From Thermogemmatispora carboxidivorans (GTDB taxonomy: Bacteria > Chloroflexota > Ktedonobacteria > Ktedonobacterales > Ktedonobacteraceae): a stretch of 64,000 bases of DNA. The stretch spans positions 3,286,001 to 3,350,000 of the forward strand of contig NZ_JNIM01000001.1 of the NCBI RefSeq assembly GCF_000702505.1, read 5' to 3'. The notes under the pieces were generated by a model. The model searched no databases and was not told where the DNA came from. It saw only the letters and a program-made list of their open reading frames with translations. Numbering within the stretch: the stretch's first letter is position 1; every line of letters starts with the position of its first letter. The position numbers and the translations under genes were made by a program. Of the stretch, positions 17,276 through 25,418 are shown one piece after another.

Positions 17276-20026
17276 ATGCGCTGTCCTCAATGCCACTTTG
17301 AAGGGGAACCACTGAATGGGGGGTGTCCACGCTGTGGCTATGGCCGCCTGCCCGCCAGAGGGAGTCGCCCGCTATCTTTCGGACAGGAAAGCCGCGAGCT
17401 GGTCACCACGGTGTCGAGGCCGCTTAGCCTGATTGCCACGCGCCCGGTGCTGCGCGGCGATGTTCTGCGCGAGGGGCGTTATCGCATCATTGAGGAGCTG
17501 CCTCTCCCGCGTAGCCAATATGATCAGGGGAAGGCGTGGCTGGCCAGAGATGCGCAGTCGGTGAGCCGGCTGGTACTGATTCGTGAGGTGGTCCCCACTG
17601 CCGAGAAGGCAGCCCAGCTGGAGCAAGAGCTACGCCTGACCGCGCAGCGGCTGGCTGAACTGGGCCAGCACCGGGGCTTTCCTCACTTGATTGACATGTT
17701 CAGCGAGCGCGGCTGCTACTACATTGTGCTGCAGTATCCCGAGGGGCAGAGCCTGGCTCAGCTTGTCGAGCAGCAGGGGGAGCCTTTACCTGAACGTCTG
17801 GTCGCTGAGTACGGGCGACAGCTGTGCGAGATGGTGCAGGTTCTGGCCTCGCAGGAGCCGCCGCTGGCCCACGGCGCCATCAGCCCGGAGACAGTGATCA
17901 TCAGCCCGGATGGTCATCAGGTCTCGCTGATTCTGATGCCGCTCTTTCCTCCCCGACTCCCCCCGGAGATGCAGGGCAAGGCCATTGCTGGCTTTTTCGC
18001 CCCCGAGCAGTTTCACGGCGTCACCGATACACGCACCGACTTGTATGCGATTGCCGCTACTCTCTACTATGCCCTGACGACCTACGATCCGCGCCAGCAT
18101 ATGGCCTTTTTCTATCCGCCCATCCGTCGGCTGAACCCCCAGGTTTCAGCTCGCATGGAGGCTATTCTGACACGTGGTCTGCGCGTGGCCGCCGCTCAGC
18201 GCTATCTGCGCCCGGCTCAGATGCTCCAGGAGCTGGCGGCAATTGCCGCTGCTTCGTCGCGGCGGGGCAGTGAAGAGGCCCGCCCCACGCCTTCAACAGG
18301 AACGCTGCCGCCTGGCCGCGCCCAGGCTCGACCTCGCTCCGGTACGCGCCGCTCTACTTTGGCTTTTGCTGCAGTCATGCTCCTGGTCTTTGCTTTATTG
18401 GTGGGGGGCATTATCGTGGCCGCCCAGCGCGCTCCACTCTCAACGGGGACCCCCGATCCCGCGGCCACCGCTACTGCGCTGGCTCAGCAGACCGCTACGG
18501 CCCAGCAGGCTCGTCAGGCCGCCGCCGCCTGGCAGCAGGAGCTGAACCATGAACAGCAGAGCTGGCAAACACGTGGCATCGCTGTCAGCGACGGACGCTT
18601 TGTGCTGGACTCCTACGCCGGGCGCAAGGATGTCGCTCAGAAGCAGGCCGCCGCTCGCGCTCTACAGACGGGCGATCTGGATACCGCTGCCAGTGCCCTC
18701 AGCTCCGCCATCGCGCTCGATCCCACCGACGCCGAGGCGCTCATCTACAGTCAGAACCTGCTGATCGAGCAGAATGGCCAGCCGTTCGTGACGATCGTGG
18801 TGGGCCTGAGCTTCAACGCTAATGATCCTCAGTCCCTGGCAGCCACGCGCTCGATGCTCCAGGCCGCCTATGTGGCTCAGTATGAGATCAATGAGTTCGC
18901 CTGGCTCCCTCATAATTACCAGTTGCGTATCTTGATCGCTGGCTCACCTCCCGATCAGGCCAGTGTGACCGAAGTGGCCCACGATATCGTCAACCGCGTG
19001 ATACGGGCAGATAATCTGGACCATATCATCGGTGTGGTTGGTTGGCCTTCCGGCAGCCAGACCCAGGCCGTGCGCGATCTGATCGCTTCGGCCCATGTGC
19101 CACTGGTATCGCAACTGGCGCCCGATGTGAATCTGGTGGGCAATCCCTATTTCTTCCGCATCAGTCCGCCCTACAATGTCCAGGGCGATGCCCTCGCTGA
19201 GTTCGCTCTGCAGCAGTTGCACGCCAATGCGATCCTGGTGATGCGCTCGCCAACGAATGCCGCCAGTGTGGCGCTGGCCAATGCCTTTGTAGCTCGCGTT
19301 CAGATGCTGGCTGGCCATGTGGTCGAAAGCGCGAGCGATAACTTCGTGACGCAGACGACGCCGGTGGAGAGCTACAGTACGGCCATCGCCGATGCGCTGG
19401 CTCACCAGGCCGACGTGATCTTTCTGGCCGGTACCGATGTCGATGCAGTGCGCCTGGCCCATGAGATTGGCCTACTGTCACGCGCTCAGCCAGCCAATAC
19501 AGCCCTGGCCAATTTGAAGGTGCTGGTCGGTCCCTCGGCTGCTACTCGCCTGCTCCTGGGTGAGGGAGATAGCGAGGACGCTTTCCTGGCGCGCTCTTTC
19601 CCCGAAGATATGCAGCGCATTTACGTTCTGGCCTATGCTGATCCAAGCGAGTGGAATAATGTGCCATCCCTGGAACAGCCAACGCTCTTTACCGACTGGG
19701 CCGGCATTTTCCAGAACCAGAAGGAGAGCGCCAATAACGCACCACCCCCTGATCAGAAAGCGATCATGACCTATGACGCTGTGCGCGTGATCGCTCGCGC
19801 GGCCTCCTATGTCAAGGGCCCGCTCAATGGCGCTAATGTGCGCTCCATGCTCGATGCCCTGGGAAATGGTCCTCTGCCGGCCTTCCAGGGCGCCAGCGGA
19901 CGCATTAGCTTCGATTCGCTCGGGAACCCAGGTGATAAGGCCCTGGTGATGTTGCAGGTCCGCCAGGACTCGACCACCGGCTCCTCTACCTTTGCGATGA
20001 TCCGTCTCTTTGGGGCACTACATTGA
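17276..20026 (+). CDS. Zinc ribbon-pseudokinase-TM-solute-binding receptor fusion
   Basis: A 916-residue membrane protein. Residues 3-20 are a CPQC/CPRC zinc ribbon. Residues 68-325 have a protein-kinase fold (GRYRIIEEL, IVLQYPEGQSLAQLV, FFAPEQF, DTRTDLYAIAATLYYAL). The active site is lost: HRDxKP reads HGAISP (199-204), Arg103 stands at the expected lysine position (LVLIREV) and no DFG is seen. It is therefore a pseudokinase. One membrane helix spans about 361-383. An external coiled region leads into a type I periplasmic-binding fold (about 490-910) like receptor or branched-chain amino acid binding proteins (FVTIVVGLSF, IIGVVGWPSG, VPLVSQLAP). Ribosome site GGAAGGAAG is good. It is likely a ligand receptor signalling through protein contacts. 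It stands alone. Confidence 0.85.
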   Translation: MRCPQCHFEGEPLNGGCPRCGYGRLPARGSRPLSFGQESRELVTTVSRPLSLIATRPVLRGDVLREGRYRIIEELPLPRSQYDQGKAWLARDAQSVSRLVLIREVVPTAEKAAQLEQELRLTAQRLAELGQHRGFPHLIDMFSERGCYYIVLQYPEGQSLAQLVEQQGEPLPERLVAEYGRQLCEMVQVLASQEPPLAHGAISPETVIISPDGHQVSLILMPLFPPRLPPEMQGKAIAGFFAPEQFHGVTDTRTDLYAIAATLYYALTTYDPRQHMAFFYPPIRRLNPQVSARMEAILTRGLRVAAAQRYLRPAQMLQELAAIAAASSRRGSEEARPTPSTGTLPPGRAQARPRSGTRRSTLAFAAVMLLVFALLVGGIIVAAQRAPLSTGTPDPAATATALAQQTATAQQARQAAAAWQQELNHEQQSWQTRGIAVSDGRFVLDSYAGRKDVAQKQAAARALQTGDLDTAASALSSAIALDPTDAEALIYSQNLLIEQNGQPFVTIVVGLSFNANDPQSLAATRSMLQAAYVAQYEINEFAWLPHNYQLRILIAGSPPDQASVTEVAHDIVNRVIRADNLDHIIGVVGWPSGSQTQAVRDLIASAHVPLVSQLAPDVNLVGNPYFFRISPPYNVQGDALAEFALQQLHANAILVMRSPTNAASVALANAFVARVQMLAGHVVESASDNFVTQTTPVESYSTAIADALAHQADVIFLAGTDVDAVRLAHEIGLLSRAQPANTALANLKVLVGPSAATRLLLGEGDSEDAFLARSFPEDMQRIYVLAYADPSEWNNVPSLEQPTLFTDWAGIFQNQKESANNAPPPDQKAIMTYDAVRVIARAASYVKGPLNGANVRSMLDALGNGPLPAFQGASGRISFDSLGNPGDKALVMLQVRQDSTTGSSTFAMIRLFGALH

Positions 20027-20046
20027 TCTATCACTATCTATAGCCC

Positions 20047-20065
20047 GCCAGCTCAGAGAGCTGGC
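20047..20065 (+). terminator. Hairpin after the pseudokinase receptor gene
   Basis: GCCAGCTC-AGA-GAGCTGGC is a perfect 8-bp stem with 3-nt loop, 20 nt after the stop codon, followed by ACTTTCTCT. The weak T-tract makes it a moderate rho-independent terminator candidate. Confidence 0.55.
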
Positions 20066-20225
20066 ACTTTCTCTGCATTATCTTTACTGCAGGCTCCATG
20101 CCGATCGGCACAGTCCGGTTCCGGTCCCGGTCCGCATGGAGCCTGATGCCAGCGAGCGCTGGCAGATCCCTCGCGGCTGCTCCCTCTCCCCTCGCCCTCC
20201 TGCGGGACGGCCTGTGTGATATAGT

Positions 20226-20235
20226 GTGATATACT
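20226..20235 (+). promoter_or_regulatory. Extended -10 promoter before threonine aldolase
   Basis: TG-A-TATACT, preceded by a tandem copy GTGTGATATA/GTGTGATATA (20214-20233). No -35 match. About 80 nt from the start codon. Confidence 0.45.
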
Positions 20236-20315
20236 GAAACAGCGTCTTCCAGCATAGCCTCGACTGGGGCCAGTGAGAGCAGGAGAGCAGAGCAGAAAGG
20301 AGAGGACAAGGTACG

Positions 20316-21401
20316 ATGCTGATCGACCTGCGCAGCGATACGGTGACACAGCCGACTCCGGCGATGCGGGAGGCTATGTATCGCGCTGAGGTGGGCGATG
20401 ATGTCTACGGCGAAGATCCAACGGTGAATCGCTTGCAGGAGCTGGCAGCGGAGCGCCTGGGGAAGGAGGCGGCGCTCTTCGTGACCAGCGGGACGATGGG
20501 AAATACGACAGCACTGCTGACACATGTGCCACGCGGTGGGGCAGCGATCGTGGGCAATCAGGCCCATATGTACCGCTATGAGGGTGGAGGTGCGGCCCGT
20601 CTGGGCGGTATCCACTTCTGGGTGGTATCAAACCAGCCGGATGGAGGCTTCGATCAGGAACAGCTGGCGGCGGCCATTACTGACGATAGCGATGAGCATA
20701 CGCCACCGACTCTTCTGCTGTGCCTGGAGAATACGCACAATCGCTGCGGCGGTTGCGCGCTCTCGCTGGAGCAGATGACAACCCTCTGTCGCCTGGCTCA
20801 TGCTCGGGGAGTGAAAGTGCATGTCGATGGGGCGCGGATCTTTAATGCAGCGGTGGCTCTGGGCCTGCCTGTCAGTCAGCTTGTTGCCGAAGCTGACTCG
20901 GTCACGTTTTGTCTCTCGAAGGGGCTGAGCGCTCCCGTTGGTTCGCTGCTGGTCGGCAGTCGCGACTTTATTAGCCGGGCGCGCTGGGTACGTAAGGTAC
21001 TTGGCGGGGGACTGCGTCAGGCCGGAGTGCTGGCGGCGGCTGGCATTGTGGCCCTGGAGCAGATGGTGGAGCGCCTGGCGGAGGACCATGCGCATGCCCG
21101 TCTGCTGGCCGAGGGTCTGGCCGAGTTACCCCAGATAAGGCTGGCTGCTCAGTGCGTGCAGACCAATATGGTGATCTTCCGCCTGCATGATGGTGAGCGC
21201 GCTCTCCCCGAGGAGCGCTGCGCCGAGTTTCGAGCCCGCCTCAAGAACGAGGGCGTGCTGCTGAGTAGTATGGATGACGGCCTGCTGCGCGCCGTGACCC
21301 ACTATGGCATCGAGCGCCCCCACATCGAGCTGGCGCTGGCGGCAATCAAGCGCACTCTAGAGGAGATGCTGCCACGAACACGCCCGGGAGGCGCCTCTTA
21401 A
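20316..21401 (+). CDS. ltaE: Low-specificity L-threonine aldolase
   Basis: PLP enzyme that splits threonine or allo-threonine into glycine and acetaldehyde. The 361-residue protein starts IDLRSDTVTQPTPAMREAM, followed by VGDDVYGEDPTVNRLQ, TSGTMGNTTALL and the PLP lysine Lys202 in FCLSKGLSAPVGS, all hallmarks of the family. The start at 20316 has GGAGAGGACAAGG upstream. The gene is flanked by its own promoter and unrelated genes, so it is probably monocistronic. The next gene is 166 nt downstream. Very secure. Confidence 0.95.
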   Translation: MLIDLRSDTVTQPTPAMREAMYRAEVGDDVYGEDPTVNRLQELAAERLGKEAALFVTSGTMGNTTALLTHVPRGGAAIVGNQAHMYRYEGGGAARLGGIHFWVVSNQPDGGFDQEQLAAAITDDSDEHTPPTLLLCLENTHNRCGGCALSLEQMTTLCRLAHARGVKVHVDGARIFNAAVALGLPVSQLVAEADSVTFCLSKGLSAPVGSLLVGSRDFISRARWVRKVLGGGLRQAGVLAAAGIVALEQMVERLAEDHAHARLLAEGLAELPQIRLAAQCVQTNMVIFRLHDGERALPEERCAEFRARLKNEGVLLSSMDDGLLRAVTHYGIERPHIELALAAIKRTLEEMLPRTRPGGAS

Positions 21402-21567
21402 GGGGCCGCGTTCTCCTCTTAGCTGGCGCAGGGAGGGAGATTGCAGCATTGGAGCAGAGCCTTGTTCTTGCGTCTATCAGATCACAGGGAAGAGTACTCT
21501 TTCCTTTGAGGCCCCAACCATAGCATGGGGACAAGGGAGAGCTAGCGAAGAGAGGAGGAGGGTTATA

Positions 21568-22281
21568 ATGGGCAATTCTCCAGACTGGCGACAGCAGATG
21601 AAAGCCGCTCGCCGGCAGGCTCGCCTGCAAGCCCGGCTCTATCGACAACAGATGCGTCAGCAGGCTCGCGCCTATCGCTGGCAGCAGCGCTTCTATGCCG
21701 GACCATTGGCCGGCCTGGGCACAGTGGTGATGCTCATCACTTGCGCCGGAGCCGCCTATGCGCTTTTCAGTGGCCGCTGGGGCCTGCTGTTCCCCCTTTT
21801 CTTCGCCGGCCTGGCCATAAGCAGCCTTTTTCAGTCGCTGGCCCGAGGACGCTTGATCGCTGGCCTGAACAGCTTTGTTTGGCTGTTGGCCATCGCTTTG
21901 CTGATAGTGAGTGACTCCTGGAGCTGGCTGCTGCTGGCCTTGCTCCTCTCCATCCTGATCAGTAGCCTGGGGCCTAGTCTAACGGGCCTGTTTGGGACAC
22001 CAGGTCCACTGCCGGCCTCCCCGCCCTTTGGCAACCCTTCGTCAGCGCCATCCGCTCCAGCCCCAGAGGCACCCACGAGCGGAGTTGACGAGCCTCCGTA
22101 CACGCCCTACCATCAGGGCTACACGGCCCAGACTGCCACGGGTCAATCGCCAGCGCCAGACACTTCCACGCCCTCGCCCGCGGAAAAGGCTTCCTCCGTG
22201 AGACGCTACACCCAGCCGCTGGTCTCCTATCCCGAGGAGAGCCCCCAAACTCCCCAGGTCCTGCCACCACAGTCACGCTAA
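21568..22281 (+). CDS. Small multi-helix membrane protein, function unknown
   Basis: A 237-residue protein with a strongly basic, Gln/Arg-rich N-terminal helix (residues 1-48, WRQQMKAARRQARLQARLYR), three to four hydrophobic segments (about 50-145: LGTVVMLITCAGAAYALF, GLLFPLFFAGLAISSLF, SFVWLLAIALLIV, WLLLALLLSILISS) and a Pro/Ser/Thr-rich tail (150-237) that is probably disordered. The basic helix may contact nucleic acid, phospholipid or a partner on the cytoplasmic side. Start ATG follows GAGGAGGAGGG. No known family recognised. Confidence 0.75.
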   Translation: MGNSPDWRQQMKAARRQARLQARLYRQQMRQQARAYRWQQRFYAGPLAGLGTVVMLITCAGAAYALFSGRWGLLFPLFFAGLAISSLFQSLARGRLIAGLNSFVWLLAIALLIVSDSWSWLLLALLLSILISSLGPSLTGLFGTPGPLPASPPFGNPSSAPSAPAPEAPTSGVDEPPYTPYHQGYTAQTATGQSPAPDTSTPSPAEKASSVRRYTQPLVSYPEESPQTPQVLPPQSR

Positions 22282-22322
22282 GTCGCAAACTGCAGGCAGG
22301 CTCCTCCTGAGCTTAACCGCCC

Positions 22323-22351
22323 TTGCAGCTCCTTCGTGGACGCGGTAGAAT
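22323..22351 (+). promoter_or_regulatory. Predicted promoter of the SDR gene
   Basis: TTGCAG (22323-22328), 17-bp spacer, TAGAAT (22346-22351). About 90 nt upstream of the start codon. Confidence 0.5.
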
Positions 22352-22441
22352 CCGCACAGGAGCCTTGTTCTGCCACAGAGAGCAGCAGCGCAAGGCTCGC
22401 GACAAGAGGAGAGTAGAGCGAAGCGAGAGGAGCTGCGAGCA

Positions 22442-23290
22442 ATGACACTGACTGCGATAGCGAACGCCGTGGCCGTCGTTACAGGGGCGGCCAGTGGCAT
22501 CGGCCTGGCAACGGCCCGCGCCCTCCACGAGCGAGGCGCACACGTCGTGCTTGCCGACATCAATGCAAGCAGCTTGCAGGAGGCCACCCAGCGCCTCCGA
22601 CAGGAGGGCAGCGGCCAGGAGCGCGGAAAGGTCCTGGCCGTCGTTACCGACGTCACTGTCGAAGCCCAGGTTGAAGCGCTGATGCGCCAGGCCGAGACGC
22701 TGGATGGTGGCCATCTCGACCTGGTGGTGACTAGCGCCGGGATCGGACGCGGCGGGCCAATCGATAGCTTTGCCGCCCGCGATATGGAGGCCCTGCTGGC
22801 TATCAACTTCATGGGGACCTTCCACTGCGTCAAGGCTGCTTTACCTGCGATGCGCCGCCAGGGCCGGGGTCACTTCATCTTCCTTTCATCGGTCGCCGGC
22901 AAGCTGCCAGTACCCGCCCTCAGTGGCTACTGCGCAAGCAAATGGGCCGTGCGCGGCTTTGCCGCCGCACTGCGGGCAGAACTCTATGGCAGCGGTATTG
23001 GCATCACGACAGTCTACCCCTCCTGGGTGGATACGCCAATGGTGCAGCAGGCCGAGGCCGATTCGCAGCTCCTCAATATTCAGGCCCTGCTCACACCCGA
23101 GCAGGTTGCCAGGGAAATGCTCCAGGCGGCCCTGCAGGACCAGCACGATCTGACACTGGCGCCGGATCGCGACACGGCTCTTATTCTGCAAGTCATGCAG
23201 CAAGATCCTGAGAAGGCCGAGGAGCTGATGGGACGGGCCTTCCAGCAGCGCCTGACCCAGCTCCAAGGCTCCCATCAGGAGCCAGCCTAG
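22442..23290 (+). CDS. Short-chain dehydrogenase/reductase
   Basis: A classical-type SDR (282 residues) with cofactor motif TGAASGIGLATA, Asp in LADIN suggesting NAD(H) preference, NAG-region variant TSAGIG, catalytic Ser in FLSSVAGKLPVP and YCASK with the Tyr-Lys pair. Substrate is not predictable. The segment before TGxxxGxG is short, so ATG at 22442 with GAGGAGC is a good start. The MpaB-like gene begins 92 nt downstream on the same strand, so both may be co-transcribed; a shared lipid or ketone pathway is possible but not shown. Confidence 0.9.
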   Translation: MTLTAIANAVAVVTGAASGIGLATARALHERGAHVVLADINASSLQEATQRLRQEGSGQERGKVLAVVTDVTVEAQVEALMRQAETLDGGHLDLVVTSAGIGRGGPIDSFAARDMEALLAINFMGTFHCVKAALPAMRRQGRGHFIFLSSVAGKLPVPALSGYCASKWAVRGFAAALRAELYGSGIGITTVYPSWVDTPMVQQAEADSQLLNIQALLTPEQVAREMLQAALQDQHDLTLAPDRDTALILQVMQQDPEKAEELMGRAFQQRLTQLQGSHQEPA

Positions 23291-23382
23291 AGATAGCTCA
23301 ACAGCATCGTCCGGGAGCAAGAAGGACAAGAGAAGAGAGCTTGAGGCAGGGCCGAGACGAGAATCCAACGAGGAGAACGCGC

Positions 23383-24294
23383 ATGAGAGAGGCCAGACAA
23401 GTCGAGTCAGGACGAGCAGAGGCTGGCCTTTATGGTTACTACGGCCCCGAGAGCGTCACCTGGAAAATTGCCCGCGAGGCCGCTATTATGCTGGGCGGCG
23501 CGCGCGCCGTTCTGCTGCAGATCGCTCACCCGCTGGTGGCCGAGGGGGTCTATACCCATAGCAGCTATCTTACCGACCCGGCAGCGCGCACCCTGCATAC
23601 GTTCATGCTCGGCCAGATCCTTGTCTTCGGAGATCGACCCGAGGCCCACGAGGCTGCCCGCACTATTAACCGGCTGCACGCCGGCGTCTTCGGCCACCTC
23701 CCCCAGGACGCCGGCGCCTATCGCCGCGGCACCCCCTACCGTGCCCGCGATCAGGAGCTGCTCCTCTGGGTCCACGCTACCCTGGTAGATACGGCGCTGC
23801 TGCTCTATACCAGTCTGATCGGGCCACTGACCACCGACGAGCAGGAGCGCTACTATCAGGAAAGTAAAGCGCAGGCGCGCTTGCTCGGACTACAGCCCGG
23901 CTCTATGCCAGCGACGTTAGCCGAGCTGCAGCGCTACGTCGAGGAGATGGTCCAGAGCGATCAGCTGGCAGCCACACCCCAGGCACGCCGGTTGGCCTCT
24001 ACTCTGCTGTTCCCTCCGCTGCCCAGCGTCTTTCGCCCGGTGCTGCACCTCCATTTCCTGATCACCTGCGGTCTGTTGCCGGCCCCGGTGCGCGCCCTCT
24101 ATGGCTATCCCTGGGGACCCAGACATCAGCAAGCCTTTGATCTGGTCATGCAGGGATTGCACAGCACGCTCCCGCACCTGCCGCTTCGGCTGCGCACCCT
24201 GCCAGTGACACGGCATATCATCGAGCGCCGCCTCTCATCAGCCCGTCTGCAAGCCTACGCCCGCACAGTACGCGAGGCACGCGCATCGGCCTGA
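23383..24294 (+). CDS. MpaB/DUF2236-type oxygenase
   Basis: A 303-residue protein of the DUF2236 family, which includes mycophenolic acid enzyme MpaB and rubber-cleaving latex clearing protein; these are helical heme b enzymes. Markers: GPESVTWKIAREAAIMLGGARAVLLQIAHPLVAEGV, where the histidine is the likely heme ligand, then INRLHAGVFG and a long helical C-terminal half. The start at 23383 has GAGGAG and gives a length normal for the family; the frame upstream is dispensable. It follows the SDR gene by 92 nt. No signal peptide, so probably cytoplasmic or membrane-associated. Substrate unknown. Confidence 0.85.
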   Translation: MREARQVESGRAEAGLYGYYGPESVTWKIAREAAIMLGGARAVLLQIAHPLVAEGVYTHSSYLTDPAARTLHTFMLGQILVFGDRPEAHEAARTINRLHAGVFGHLPQDAGAYRRGTPYRARDQELLLWVHATLVDTALLLYTSLIGPLTTDEQERYYQESKAQARLLGLQPGSMPATLAELQRYVEEMVQSDQLAATPQARRLASTLLFPPLPSVFRPVLHLHFLITCGLLPAPVRALYGYPWGPRHQQAFDLVMQGLHSTLPHLPLRLRTLPVTRHIIERRLSSARLQAYARTVREARASA

Positions 24295-24629
24295 GATCAA
24301 GACTGGACAGGCAGACGCTGTGGCCCACCTACGGGATGCCGGACAGGGCGGGGACAACAACGAGAGGTTGCGCAGAGGAGCAGCTCCCTGGGGTGAGGAG
24401 CAACAGCGGAGGCTCAACTCAACACGAGGAACACAGGTCAGGCGGCAAACAGTACTGCGAGCAGCAAGCGGCGATCTGCCCGAGCCGGGAATGTCCAGCT
24501 TCCTGACCGGCCAGATCCCGCTGGCTGCCAGCCGGGCGCAGAGATCATAGCAGGAGCCAGAAGCGCAGGCGACCACCAGCCACCGGGCCAACCAAGAGGT
24601 AACCTGCGCGGCCAAACCTCTATGCGATG
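24295..24629. other. 335-nt stretch with no recognised gene
   Basis: Lies between convergent genes. No hairpin with a T-run and no gene-like frame was found. Confidence 0.4.
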
Positions 24630-24785
24630 CTAGTGCGAGACAGCTCCACTTGCAAAGAACGCCAGCAGCAGCAGCCAGCTTATCACAAAGGCGACCAGCA
24701 GGCGAAGCGTCCACCCAGAGAGCAGGCGCCCCGGATGGCGGCGCGCTGAGGCGCTCTCGTGCACAGGTGAGCTTCCTCCGCTCAT
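24630..24785 (-). CDS. 51-residue single-pass membrane protein
   Basis: A small ORF starting MSGGSSPVHESASARRHPG, then a single hydrophobic helix LRLLVAFVISWLLLLAFFASG ending five residues before the stop. The start is fixed by a near-perfect AAAGGAGGTTCTTC-ATG context; the longer frame upstream is not needed. The polar, basic N-terminus followed by a helix predicts an N-in orientation. No family recognised. Such small proteins often modulate a larger membrane complex, but no partner is evident here: neighbours are a DUF971 gene upstream and the MpaB-like gene converging from the other side. Confidence 0.6.
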   Translation of the reverse strand: MSGGSSPVHESASARRHPGRLLSGWTLRLLVAFVISWLLLLAFFASGAVSH

Positions 24786-24931
24786 GAAGAACCTCCTTTC
24801 ACAAAGACAGCGCTCACTCTTCTGCAGCGAGATATGCATGTCTGCCATTGTCTAGATGTACTACATTTACTACTATGGCGCAGAGCACCCGTCTTTGTTA
24901 AGGGGGACAGGACTTCTGGATTGTTCTTGTC

Positions 24932-25273
24932 CTACCTGCTGCTGGCACGACACTGCGGGCATTCACAAAGCAGACGCAGCTTTTCAAAGGTAAAGATGCC
25001 CGTCCGATGGCCATCTTCCCAGACAGGAGCCAGGCCATAGCGCCCCACTGGCTCCAGGTTGACCAGGGTCGTCTCTTCTCTACTCAGCTGTTGACGGCGC
25101 TGTAACATGCCCGGGGACTCGCCTTCTCCAGCGCAGAAGGCACAGGGGCAAGCGCGGCGCAGCTTTTCCCAGGAGTGGACGCTCTCATGTCCATCGCTCC
25201 AGCTCAAGATCAGGCGCCGCTGCTGGTCATCCAGCAGAAAAGAAGTGGGGAAAACATCGTGATCTTCTTGCAT
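24932..25273 (-). CDS. DUF971 (gamma-butyrobetaine hydroxylase-like N-terminal) protein
   Basis: A 113-residue small protein. Two half-repeats with Cys pairs are visible: LILSWSDGHESVHSWEKLRRACPCAFC and PVWEDGHRTGIFTFEKLRLLCECPQC, the compact zinc- or iron-binding fold found at the N-terminus of gamma-butyrobetaine hydroxylase and as a stand-alone domain next to Fe-S assembly genes in many bacteria. Function of the stand-alone form is not settled. Start ATG 25273 has AAGGAG. It precedes the 51-residue membrane gene by 146 nt. Confidence 0.8.
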   Translation of the reverse strand: MQEDHDVFPTSFLLDDQQRRLILSWSDGHESVHSWEKLRRACPCAFCAGEGESPGMLQRRQQLSREETTLVNLEPVGRYGLAPVWEDGHRTGIFTFEKLRLLCECPQCRASSR

Positions 25274-25418
25274 CGATCCGCTCCTTGCCGAAAAGACGTT
25301 CGCCAGGAGGGCTAGCCACGACGGAGCGGCGGCCCATTCCGCTCACTGCCACACGCTCCTCGTGCGCGCTCCATCCAGCCCAATTATATCCTACAGCCAT
25401 CCTCCGGCTCCGGCCAGG

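Noticed and set aside
17276..20026. Calling the kinase segment an active Ser/Thr kinase
   Set aside because: Catalytic Asp, ATP-binding Lys and DFG motif are all replaced; the intact kinase at 40070-41596 shows what the active site should look like.
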